Shown in pieces: positions 34,773 through 42,366 of a stretch of 64,000 nt of DNA (positions are counted from its first letter, which is position 1; every line of letters starts with the position of its first letter). The stretch comes from Phycisphaeraceae bacterium (GTDB taxonomy: Bacteria; Planctomycetota; Phycisphaerae; Phycisphaerales; UBA1924): assembly GCA_019636565.1 (NCBI GenBank), contig JAHBXG010000002.1:90453-154452 (forward strand), written 5' to 3'. Position numbers and translations under genes: made by a program. Below the pieces are notes generated by a model. It was not told the origin of the DNA. It saw only the letters and a list, made by a program, of their open reading frames with translations, and did no database searches.

Positions 34773-35789
34773 ATGGCCGATGTTCTGAACCAAAGCGAGG
34801 TGGATGCCCTGCTCGCGGCGGTTGACACTGGCACGGTCGAGCAGGAGCAGCGCTCGGTCACCATCTTTAGCCGCCACCGTGATTCGACCGAAGGGCTCGA
34901 GGTCAAGGCGTACGACTTCAAGCGCCCGGAGCGCGTCAGCAAAGACCAGATGCGTTCTCTCCAGACGCTCCATGAAAGTTTCGCGCGAAACTTCGGCGCG
35001 TCGCTCTCGGGCTTCCTGCGAACCATCGTTGAAGTCAAAGTCGCGACGTGCGAGCAGATGACCTATTCCGAGTTCATCGCCGGGTTGCCCAACCCGACCA
35101 GTTTCAATCTCATCAAGGCCGATGCGCTCGAAGGACAGATCTGCCTCGAGATCAGCCCGCTCATCATCTACCCGATCATCGATCGCCTGCTCGGCGGCAC
35201 CAGCCACGATCTCTTCATCCCACAGCGCCCGCTGACGCTCATCGAAACACGCCTCATCAGCAACGTCACCACCCGCGGCCTCGCCACGCTTTCCGAAGCG
35301 TGGAGTTCGGTCAAGAAGATGACATTCTCGATCGCGGCCACCGAGAGCAATCCGCAGCTGGTGCAGATCGTGCCGCCCAACGAGGTCGTCGTGGTCATCG
35401 GTTTCGAACTGAAAATGAGCAACCGCGCCGGCACGATGAATCTCTGCATCCCCTACAACGTCATCGAACCGGTGATGGAAGAACTCAGCGCCCAGAGCTG
35501 GTTCACCTCCTCCAAGAATCAGAAGTCTTCTGAGATCGAGCGGACCGTGGCCACCACTCTGGGCAGGGCAAGCCTCCAGGTCACCGGCCTGCTCGCCGAA
35601 ACCACCATCAGCCTGAGGGACCTGCTACTCATGGCCCCGGGCGACCTGCTGGTGACCGAAAAGCGGGCCGATCAGCCAGTCATCGTGTGTGTGGAAGAAG
35701 AGAAGAAGTTTCTCGCCCGGGTCGGCCGTTGCCGGGGGAATAAGGCCCTTCGGATCGACCGGGCTATTGGCGTCAGCGACCGGGTTTAA
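34773..35789 (+). CDS. fliM: Flagellar motor switch protein FliM
   Basis: The 338-residue protein starts with the CheY-binding-like peptide MADVLNQSEVDALLAAVD. Then come the middle CheC-like domain (SLQTLHESFARNFGASLSGF, TYSEFIAGLPNPTSFNLI, IIDRLLGG) and the C-terminal SpoA/FliN-like domain (TTISLRDLLLMAPGDLLV). It forms the C-ring that sets motor direction. GGAG precedes the ATG. No other flagellar gene lies in the window; the neighbours are dsbD (divergent) and nusA. Confidence 0.95.
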   Translation: MADVLNQSEVDALLAAVDTGTVEQEQRSVTIFSRHRDSTEGLEVKAYDFKRPERVSKDQMRSLQTLHESFARNFGASLSGFLRTIVEVKVATCEQMTYSEFIAGLPNPTSFNLIKADALEGQICLEISPLIIYPIIDRLLGGTSHDLFIPQRPLTLIETRLISNVTTRGLATLSEAWSSVKKMTFSIAATESNPQLVQIVPPNEVVVVIGFELKMSNRAGTMNLCIPYNVIEPVMEELSAQSWFTSSKNQKSSEIERTVATTLGRASLQVTGLLAETTISLRDLLLMAPGDLLVTEKRADQPVIVCVEEEKKFLARVGRCRGNKALRIDRAIGVSDRV

Positions 35790-35822
35790 GACGCCTCAAC
35801 CCGCAGTCAATGCCCCTCTAAT

Positions 35823-35851
35823 TTGAAGATCGGCTTGCGCTCCGCTATACT
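35823..35851 (+). promoter_or_regulatory. Sigma70-type promoter of the nusA operon
   Basis: TTGAAG (35823-35828) and TATACT (35846-35851) are separated by exactly 17 bp; the -10 matches consensus at 5 of 6 positions and the -35 at 4 of 6. The predicted start is near 35858, about 356 nt before nusA. Confidence 0.7.
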
Positions 35852-36213
35852 GGCGGGCCTTTGTTCGGCTTTTTCCGCCCGGCATGTTGCCGTTCGGAGA
35901 GAGTCCGGGGATGAAGCGTCATGCAGACGGCTGGCAACCATGGTCGGTAGTCGTTCCAATCCCGTGGTCGCGGGTTCACTCCCGCGGCTCCAGGTTCGGA
36001 CGGACCGTTCGCCGGTCGACTCGTGCGGAGGAAACTTCCGCATGAGTTGAAGCCGCCAGTTGCGGTGACGCCTCTTTCCCGGGCCACGGGTGGCACAGTT
36101 TGCCGCCGGTGGCCCGCGGTGTTTTCCGGGCCGGCTTTTCACGGACCAGGCAACTCGTTGAATCGTTTGACATCTCGATAACCCGACATCCCGAAGCGCA
36201 CAGGAACATCAAA
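35852..36213 (+). promoter_or_regulatory. Long structured 5' leader of nusA with attenuator-like hairpins
   Basis: No credible ORF lies between the promoter and ATG 36214. Several hairpins can form: 35972-35987 (GCGGG/CCCGC with a TTCACT loop, like a tRNA T arm), one near 36003-36018, one near 36030-36045, and a strong 14-bp one at 36081-36115 (two 7-bp stems split by a G-G pair). A second hairpin, GGCCCG 36111-36116 with CGGGCC 36127-36132, is followed by GGCTTTTC and shares bases with the 36081 hairpin, so only one can form at a time. That is the layout of an attenuator. The total gap between fliM and nusA is 424 bp. Confidence 0.5.
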
Positions 36214-37557
36214 ATGAACACGACCGAAATGCTCCGCATCCTCGACTCCATCGCCCGCGATCGCAATATCGAGCGCGCGGTCCTCATTCGCGATCTCGAA
36301 CTTGCCATGGTTTCGGCCGCCAAGAAGCACTTCAACACGCTCGACGCCGAAGAGTTCACCTGCACGCTCGACCAGATGACCGGCCAATTGACCATGACCC
36401 GCCACGGCGAGCCGCTTGAGATGACCCCGGCGGCGTTCGGTCGCATCGCCGCGCAGACGTTCAAGCAGGTCATGATCCAGAAGTTCCGCGATGACGAGCG
36501 GACCAGCATCTTCGAGGAGTTCTCCAAGCGCGTGGGCGAAATCGCCGTCGGCACGGCGCAGCGTTACGAGGGCGGCGCACTGGTCGTCACCGTCGACCGC
36601 GCCGAGGCCTTCATGCCCCGGTCCGAGCAGATCCCCGGCGAGCAGTTCAACGCCGGCGACCGCGTCCGATGCCTGATTCTCGACGTCCGCGACGTTGGCA
36701 ACCAGATCAAGATCGTCCTGAGCCGCAGCCACCCCGATTTCATCAAGCGCCTCTTCGAGGTCGAAGTGCCCGAAGTTGCCGAGCGCATCATCGAGATCAA
36801 GGCGATGGCCCGCGAAGCCGGCTATCGCACCAAACTCGCCGTCTCGAGCATGGACAACAAGGTCGATGCCGTCGGCGCATGCGTGGGTGTCAAGGGCTCG
36901 CGCATCAAGAACATCGTCGATGAACTCAACGGCGAAAAGATCGACATCGTCCGCTGGAACGAGAGCAGCCAGGTTCTCATCCAGAACTCACTCAAGCCCG
37001 CCGAGGTCGCGGAAATCAGCCTCTGCTTCGAACTCGGTCGCGCCACCGTCGTCGTCCGCGACGATCAGTTGTCGCTCGCCATCGGCAAGCGCGGCCAGAA
37101 CGTCCGCCTCGCGGCCCGTCTCACCGGCTGGGATATCGACATCCTCACCCCCGAGGAATTCACCAAGGGCGTCGAGACGATGTACCAGACCGTCCAGTCG
37201 GTCGAGGGCATCGACGAGAAGATGGCCGACAAGCTCGCGGCACTGGGCATGGTCAGCGTCTTCGATATCGAAGAAGTCGGCACCGAAGTGCTGATGAGCG
37301 AACTCGAGATCGACGAAGCCAAGGCCGCCGAGGTCGTCTCGACTTGTTCGACCAAGGCCAAGGAAGTCGCCGAGCAGCAGCAGAAGGACAAGGAAGAAAA
37401 GGAACGCAAGTCCCGCGAGGACGCGGCAACCGCCGCGAAATTGCTGGCCGAAGGGGGCGGCTCGGCCGGCGATGCCGCGGCCGATGCGATCCTCGGCGCT
37501 TCCACGGAATCAACAGGCGACGCACGCGCCGCGGACATTCTGGGGCAGGGATCGTGA
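36214..37557 (+). CDS. nusA: Transcription termination/antitermination factor NusA
   Basis: ATG 36214 follows AGGA at a good distance and gives 447 residues; the longer frame from 36100 is leader sequence. It has the NusA N domain (RDRNIERAVLIRDLELAM), an S1 domain around EGGALVVTVDRAEAFMPRSE, and KH domains (DNKVDAVGACVGVKGSRIKN and LSLAIGKRGQNVRLAARLTG). A helix-hairpin-helix-like segment (DEKMADKLAALGMVSVFDIE) and a charged Lys/Glu/Ala tail complete it. It modulates pausing, termination and antitermination by RNA polymerase. rimP, the usual upstream partner, is absent; infB follows after 90 bp. Confidence 0.95.
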   Translation: MNTTEMLRILDSIARDRNIERAVLIRDLELAMVSAAKKHFNTLDAEEFTCTLDQMTGQLTMTRHGEPLEMTPAAFGRIAAQTFKQVMIQKFRDDERTSIFEEFSKRVGEIAVGTAQRYEGGALVVTVDRAEAFMPRSEQIPGEQFNAGDRVRCLILDVRDVGNQIKIVLSRSHPDFIKRLFEVEVPEVAERIIEIKAMAREAGYRTKLAVSSMDNKVDAVGACVGVKGSRIKNIVDELNGEKIDIVRWNESSQVLIQNSLKPAEVAEISLCFELGRATVVVRDDQLSLAIGKRGQNVRLAARLTGWDIDILTPEEFTKGVETMYQTVQSVEGIDEKMADKLAALGMVSVFDIEEVGTEVLMSELEIDEAKAAEVVSTCSTKAKEVAEQQQKDKEEKERKSREDAATAAKLLAEGGGSAGDAAADAILGASTESTGDARAADILGQGS

Positions 37558-37647
37558 AGAGTGTGATCAGCCGTCTTCCGGCTTTCGCCGGATCATCTTT
37601 CGAATCGTCGGAGAGTTTCAAGTCGGATTTGAATCGCGGAGAATCGT

Positions 37648-40518
37648 TTGGCCAAGCAGAAGCGCGTATTTGAGATCGCCAAGGAGATCGGGGTCGATTC
37701 CAAGACCATCGTGGCCAAGTGCCGCGCTGAGGGAATCGAAGAAGCCGTGATCAAGAACTATCAGTCTGCGGTGAGCGCGGGCCTCGAGGCCACCATCCGC
37801 GAATGGTTCAGCGATCACGCAGCCTCATCCTCCACCGCGATCGAGACCGCCGAAAAGATCGACATCTCCACCGCCAAGAAGACGACGCCAAAGAAGCGCA
37901 AAAAGGCCGACGGCGAATCGGATGACCACGGAGGCGGCACCGCCGTCGCCGCACCCCCCTCATCCGGCGAGGCAGCCGCGACGCAGACAACATCCGAAAC
38001 GCTCGCCAGGCTTCGCCCGGCCAAGCCGACGTCCAGGCCGACCGATTCCGGCTCCGAGGCGGACCATCCGGACAGGCCGCAACCTGTCGTCGCTCCGCCA
38101 ACTCCGGCAGCGAAGGCCCCGGCTCCGGCTGTCTCTGTACCCGCCGCGCCTGAAACTCCCCGTGCCGAAGGCGATGGGGGCACTCATGCACCCGCGCAAC
38201 CACCCCATCATCCGCCAGCGCCACCACGAGTGTTGGGTCCGACTCGCGTGCAGCCAGCGCCGGTGAACGTCCCGACCCGACCGGCCAACGTAATTCCTGC
38301 CGGTCCGAAGCTCGAAACAAAGACACCGGTCAAACTCTCCGGGCCCAAGGTGGTTCGAATCGAGGCCGCCGAGGTCATGGATGCTCCCCGTCCTCGCCGG
38401 TTCACCCCCGGCGGCGGCACGGGAACCGGAACAGGAACAGGACCGCGCCCCGCCGGAGGCGAAGATGACGGCGGCCGCAGCCCGCGTCGTAAATCGACGG
38501 GCGGTGGTGGCGGAAGCAGCGGCGGTGCGGCGGGAGCCAAGCGCTCCAGCGGTACGGGGGTGCCGCAGCGTCGGCGGGCGAGTTCCGGCCAGGAATGGGT
38601 CGGGGGCACCAGCGGCGTTTTCTCGGAGCAGGATCTGATCGAACGCGAGGCACGCCTCGCCCGGTCGGGCGGCTTCCTCAAGAAGCGTCGCCAGGATCTC
38701 AAACGCACCGAGCATCACGCGGATGCCGACATGCAGCCGGAAGGCAAGATCCGGATTGCCGCGCCGTTCACGATCAAGGATCTTTCCGAAGTGACCGGAG
38801 TCAAGGGTGCCGAGATCGTAAAGAAGCTGTTCCTTGAAGGCATCATGGCCACGATCAACTCGGGCATTGATCCGGCGAAGGCGCAGGAGATCATGATCGA
38901 CTTTGATGTCGACCTTGAGGTGACCGAGGCCCAGTCGGCGGAAGAAGTGGTCAGTTCTCAGTTCGCCGATCGCGTCGCGATGGATTTGCGTCCGCGTGGC
39001 CCGATTGTCACGATCCTCGGACACGTCGACCATGGCAAGACCAGCCTTCTCGACAAGATCCGAAATGCGAACGTGGCCGCGGGCGAGGCCGGCGGCATCA
39101 CGCAGCGCACCAGCGCGTTCCGAGTTGAACTTGACGTCGCGGGCGAGAAGAAGCAGGTGGTTTTCCTCGATACGCCGGGTCACGAAGCGTTCACGAGCAT
39201 GCGTTCCCGCGGCGCGAACATGACCGACGTTGTGGTGCTCGTCGTTTCAGCGCCCGAAGGCGTCATGCCCCAGACGATCGAGAGCATCAACCACGCCAAG
39301 GCGGCCAAAGTGCCGATCGTTGTGGCGCTCAACAAGATCGATCGCCCGGACGCGACTGATGCCCAGGTCCAGAAAGTGCTCGGCCGGTTGGCGGAGCACG
39401 ACCTGAACCCGGTGGAATGGGGCGGCAGCGTCGAAGTCATCAAGACATCGGCCACGACTGGTCAGGGAATCCCCGAACTGCTCGAAACCCTGGATTACCA
39501 GGCCCAGTTGCTCGACCTGAAGGCCGATTTCGACGGCCCGGCGCGGGGCACGGTCATCGAAGCCCGCACCGAAGAGGGACGCGGCGCGGTTGCCAACATT
39601 CTTGTTCAGCAGGGCAAGCTCAAACTCGGTGATTACATCGTTGCGGGTCGCGCATTTGGCCGCATCCGGGATATCACCGACGATCGCAACAAGAAAATCA
39701 AGGAAGCGACGCCCCCGACGCCGGTCCAGATTTCGGGCATCGACGAGGTACCGACAGCCGGCGACAAGTTCTACGTGGTCGATTCGCTGAAGAAGGCCCA
39801 GGAAGCCGCCGAGCAGCGTCGCCATCGCGAGCGCGAAACCGAACTGGCGCAGCCCAAACTCACGCTCGACAACATGTTCGCGCAGATGGCGGATGCGGCG
39901 CTCAAGGAAATCCGCGTCGTCATCAAGGCGGCGGAACAGGGCACCCTGGACGTGCTCAAGAGCCAGGCCGAAAAGGTCAGCACCGCCGAGGTCAAGGTTC
40001 GCGTGCTCGAGGCCGCGATCGGCGGCATCACCGAGAGCAACGTGCTTCTGGCGCAGGCCTCGCAAGCGGTCATTATCGGCTTCAATGTCATTCCGTCGGG
40101 CAAAGCACGAAGCCTCGCCGAGCAGAAGGGCGTCGAAATCCGGACCTACCAGGTCATCTACGACATCGTGGACGATCTCAAGAAGGCCGCCGAAGGCATG
40201 CTCGCTCCGGAACTCCGTCAGGAGATCCTGGGCCACGCCGAGGTCCGCAAGGTCTTCAAGGTCACCAAGGTCGGTGCCATCGCGGGGTGCTACGTCACCG
40301 ACGGAACCGTGCAGCGAGACGCGCTCATCCGCGTCACACGCAACGGCGTCGTGGTCGAGAACGATCGCAAACTCGAGCAGCTCAAGCGCGTCAAGGATGA
40401 TGCAAAGGAAGTTCGCGCCGGCATGGAATGCGGCATGAAGATCGTCGGCTACGACGATATCAAGGAAGGCGACGTGCTCGAGTGCTACAAGCAGGTGGAG
40501 GTCAAGCGGACGCTCTGA
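37648..40518 (+). CDS. infB: Translation initiation factor IF-2
   Basis: The gene starts with TTG 37648, supported by GGAG 6 nt upstream and by the family-typical [19 protein letters not shown]. At 956 residues it has an IF2N domain, then a Pro/Ala/Gly-rich linker from about 70 to 320 with no defined fold, a second IF2N-like region ([20 protein letters not shown]), and the GTPase domain with GHVDHGKT (about 458-465), DTPGHEAF and NKID. Domains II-IV follow, ending near [10 protein letters not shown]. It places initiator tRNA on the 30S subunit. The rare start codon in a core factor may limit its level. Confidence 0.96.
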   Translation: MAKQKRVFEIAKEIGVDSKTIVAKCRAEGIEEAVIKNYQSAVSAGLEATIREWFSDHAASSSTAIETAEKIDISTAKKTTPKKRKKADGESDDHGGGTAVAAPPSSGEAAATQTTSETLARLRPAKPTSRPTDSGSEADHPDRPQPVVAPPTPAAKAPAPAVSVPAAPETPRAEGDGGTHAPAQPPHHPPAPPRVLGPTRVQPAPVNVPTRPANVIPAGPKLETKTPVKLSGPKVVRIEAAEVMDAPRPRRFTPGGGTGTGTGTGPRPAGGEDDGGRSPRRKSTGGGGGSSGGAAGAKRSSGTGVPQRRRASSGQEWVGGTSGVFSEQDLIEREARLARSGGFLKKRRQDLKRTEHHADADMQPEGKIRIAAPFTIKDLSEVTGVKGAEIVKKLFLEGIMATINSGIDPAKAQEIMIDFDVDLEVTEAQSAEEVVSSQFADRVAMDLRPRGPIVTILGHVDHGKTSLLDKIRNANVAAGEAGGITQRTSAFRVELDVAGEKKQVVFLDTPGHEAFTSMRSRGANMTDVVVLVVSAPEGVMPQTIESINHAKAAKVPIVVALNKIDRPDATDAQVQKVLGRLAEHDLNPVEWGGSVEVIKTSATTGQGIPELLETLDYQAQLLDLKADFDGPARGTVIEARTEEGRGAVANILVQQGKLKLGDYIVAGRAFGRIRDITDDRNKKIKEATPPTPVQISGIDEVPTAGDKFYVVDSLKKAQEAAEQRRHRERETELAQPKLTLDNMFAQMADAALKEIRVVIKAAEQGTLDVLKSQAEKVSTAEVKVRVLEAAIGGITESNVLLAQASQAVIIGFNVIPSGKARSLAEQKGVEIRTYQVIYDIVDDLKKAAEGMLAPELRQEILGHAEVRKVFKVTKVGAIAGCYVTDGTVQRDALIRVTRNGVVVENDRKLEQLKRVKDDAKEVRAGMECGMKIVGYDDIKEGDVLECYKQVEVKRTL

Positions 40519-40567
40519 TCGGCAATCGGAGCGTGTGTGCAGCCCCTTGGTCGCGGAAGGCATTCTG

Positions 40568-41068
40568 ATGGTCCTGGGAGTACTCCAATTCCATGTGCTC
40601 GTCCACGGGGCGGAGTCGCTGAAGGACAAGCGGCGGGTTGTTCAGTCGCTGAAGGATCGGCTCCATCGCGAGCACCTCTGTTCGATCGCCGAAGTCGGCG
40701 ACCCGGACATGCTGAACGCCGCGACCATGGCGCTCGCCGTGGTGACCCGAGACGGCCAACGTGCGGGTGAAATCCTCGACGCCATCACGATCAAACTTCG
40801 CGAACTCCGCGACGGCGAGGTTGGAGAGATCGATCGGCAAGTGCTGCACGCCAGCGCCGGATGGTTGGGCATGCCACAAGTAGATGAAGAGCCGCTGACA
40901 GACGCGAGACCGGCCGAGAAGCGCATCAGCGATCCAAAGTCCGGCGACGGGAGCGATGCGGAAACCGACGCCCTGATCCACGAACACGCGATGGATTCCG
41001 ACTTGCTTTCTCAGATTGAAGAGGCGGAGCGTGAAGACCGCCTCCGCCGGGGTGGAGACGCCGCTTGA
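40568..41068 (+). CDS. DUF503 (YlxP-like) protein
   Basis: ATG 40568 has GGAAGG 7 nt upstream and gives 166 residues. The first 95 residues are a DUF503 domain: VLGVLQFHVLVHGAESLKDK, RRVVQSLKDRLHREHLCSIAEVG and NAATMALAVVTRDGQ. The remaining Asp/Glu-rich tail is not conserved. YlxP proteins sit between infB and rbfA in many bacteria and are thought to aid 30S assembly; the function is not settled. It overlaps rbfA by 3 bp (TTGA). Confidence 0.87.
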   Translation: MVLGVLQFHVLVHGAESLKDKRRVVQSLKDRLHREHLCSIAEVGDPDMLNAATMALAVVTRDGQRAGEILDAITIKLRELRDGEVGEIDRQVLHASAGWLGMPQVDEEPLTDARPAEKRISDPKSGDGSDAETDALIHEHAMDSDLLSQIEEAEREDRLRRGGDAA

Positions 41069-41544
41069 GCAGACGCCAGGAACAATTCTCTTCGGTCCTT
41101 CGCAACGCGATCCAGGCGGTCATCGATCGCGGCATCCAGGATCCTCGCATCTCGGGGATGATCACCGTGACGGAAGTTCGTGTCGCGGAGGATTTCGCCG
41201 ATGCGACCATTCTGATCTCCGTTCTACCCGCTGAAAGACAGGAATTGACCCTTCACGGCATCCGCAGCGCGACGATGCACATCCGGCGCGAAGCGGGAAA
41301 GAACGTCGATTCGCGCAAACTCCCGAGATTCCACTTCGATCTCGATTCTCGAACAAAGAAGCAGGCCGCGGTGATCGACGCGCTGCTCAAAGTCCAGCAC
41401 GACCGCGAGAGTCCGGGCTTCGGTTCTTCGGAACACCCTGCGCGGAGTTCTGAAGAGCCTCCGCCGCTCCCGTCGACCGATCCGGCCACTCCGCCAGCTT
41501 CAACACCCCCACCACCACTCTCCGCGAAGAGACGCAACGCATGA
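41065..41544 (+). CDS. rbfA: Ribosome-binding factor A
   Basis: The 159-residue protein starts with TTG 41065, whose last two bases are part of the upstream stop codon; GGAG lies 7 nt upstream. It has the RbfA KH-like fold: QFSSVLRNAIQAVIDRGIQD, RISGMITVTEVRVAEDFADA, RREAGKNVDSRKLPRFHFDL. The last 45 residues are Pro/Ser/Thr-rich and specific to this lineage. It helps mature the 16S rRNA 5' end. It overlaps the next gene by 4 bp (ATGA). Confidence 0.93.
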   Translation: MSRRQEQFSSVLRNAIQAVIDRGIQDPRISGMITVTEVRVAEDFADATILISVLPAERQELTLHGIRSATMHIRREAGKNVDSRKLPRFHFDLDSRTKKQAAVIDALLKVQHDRESPGFGSSEHPARSSEEPPPLPSTDPATPPASTPPPPLSAKRRNA

Positions 41545-42332
41545 GTTCGCAGGACCCCGCCAAACTTCTCCAGTCGCTGCTGAAGAAACTCTCCAATCGC
41601 TACGGCGATCCGCAGCCCGAGCCGCTCAGCGCGGGCGTCGACGAAGGTGTCGATCCGCTTTTGCACCTCTTCGTTTATTCGTTTCTGCTGTGGGATGCGT
41701 CCACCGGACAGGCCCGGGCGGCTCTCAAACGCATCCGAGAAACCTTTGTCGATTACAACGAGCTTCGAATCGCGTTCGCGGACGAGATCGCCGCGGCATT
41801 CGGCGAGCGCTATCCGCGCGGCTACGAGCGTGCGATGCGGCTTCGTTCCAGCCTGCACGACATCTTCAAGCGTGAACACTCGCTCTCCCTCAGCAGCCTT
41901 TCGGAGCTCTCCAAACGCGAGGCCCGGGCGTACCTCGATTCCATTGACGGCACACCCGCGTACGTCTCGGCGCGCGTGCTCTCGCTCGGCCTCGGAGGAC
42001 ACGCCCTCCCCGTCGATCAGCGCATCGCCGATCTGCTTGCAGCCGAAGCCGTTCTGGGTGACGACGTGACCGACGCCGACAGCGCCGCATCGTGGCTCGA
42101 GCGCCAGATCCGAGCCGGTGAGGCCACCTCCGTGGCACTCCTGCTCCAGGCGTGGTCCGATGATCAGGGGGCCGCACCCCGGCGCGAACGACGCGCCGAC
42201 CTTCCCGATTTCTCTCCGCCCGAACTTCCCCCGCCCGTTCTGGCGGAGCCGCCCGCGTCCGCGCCCGCAAAGAAGCAACCAAAGAGCAAGAAGCCTCCTA
42301 AACGCTCCTCGAAGTCTTCGGCCAAAGGTTGA
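41541..42332 (+). CDS. Degenerate HhH-GPD (endonuclease III-like) protein
   Basis: The 263-residue product resembles the endonuclease III fold: LLHLFVYSFLLWDASTGQA at the start and the hairpin-plus-Asp region SIDGTPAYVSARVLSLGLGG followed by HALPVDQRIADLL, which aligns with GVGRKTANV ... AVDTHVxRV. The catalytic Asp position seems kept (PVDQR), but the Lys of the hairpin is not, and no iron-sulfur cysteine cluster is present. The last 80 residues are a Pro/Lys/Ser tail ending KKPPKRSSKSSAKG, possibly nucleic-acid-binding. It is coupled to rbfA by ATGA, so it may serve RNA or ribosome metabolism rather than base excision. Assignment is tentative. Confidence 0.6.
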   Translation: MSSQDPAKLLQSLLKKLSNRYGDPQPEPLSAGVDEGVDPLLHLFVYSFLLWDASTGQARAALKRIRETFVDYNELRIAFADEIAAAFGERYPRGYERAMRLRSSLHDIFKREHSLSLSSLSELSKREARAYLDSIDGTPAYVSARVLSLGLGGHALPVDQRIADLLAAEAVLGDDVTDADSAASWLERQIRAGEATSVALLLQAWSDDQGAAPRRERRADLPDFSPPELPPPVLAEPPASAPAKKQPKSKKPPKRSSKSSAKG

Positions 42333-42366
42333 AGAACAAAGTTCTCCCCGCTCGCGAACAACCTCC

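Noticed and set aside
35893..35940. SAM-I riboswitch-like words (GATGAAGC, GGCTGGCAACC) and an RNase P-like GAGTCCGGGG in the same leader
   Set aside because: The spacing between the SAM-I words is far too long and the flanking helices do not form; the other conserved RNase P regions are missing. nusA is also an unlikely SAM target.
35893..35993. Possible tRNA or tmRNA 3' portion in the nusA leader (GCGGGTTCACTCCCGC followed by GGCTCCA)
   Set aside because: The T-loop-like part has 6 nt instead of 7, no matching 5' acceptor strand or anticodon arm can be drawn, and the tmRNA 5' half is not found nearby. It is kept only as a hairpin of the leader.
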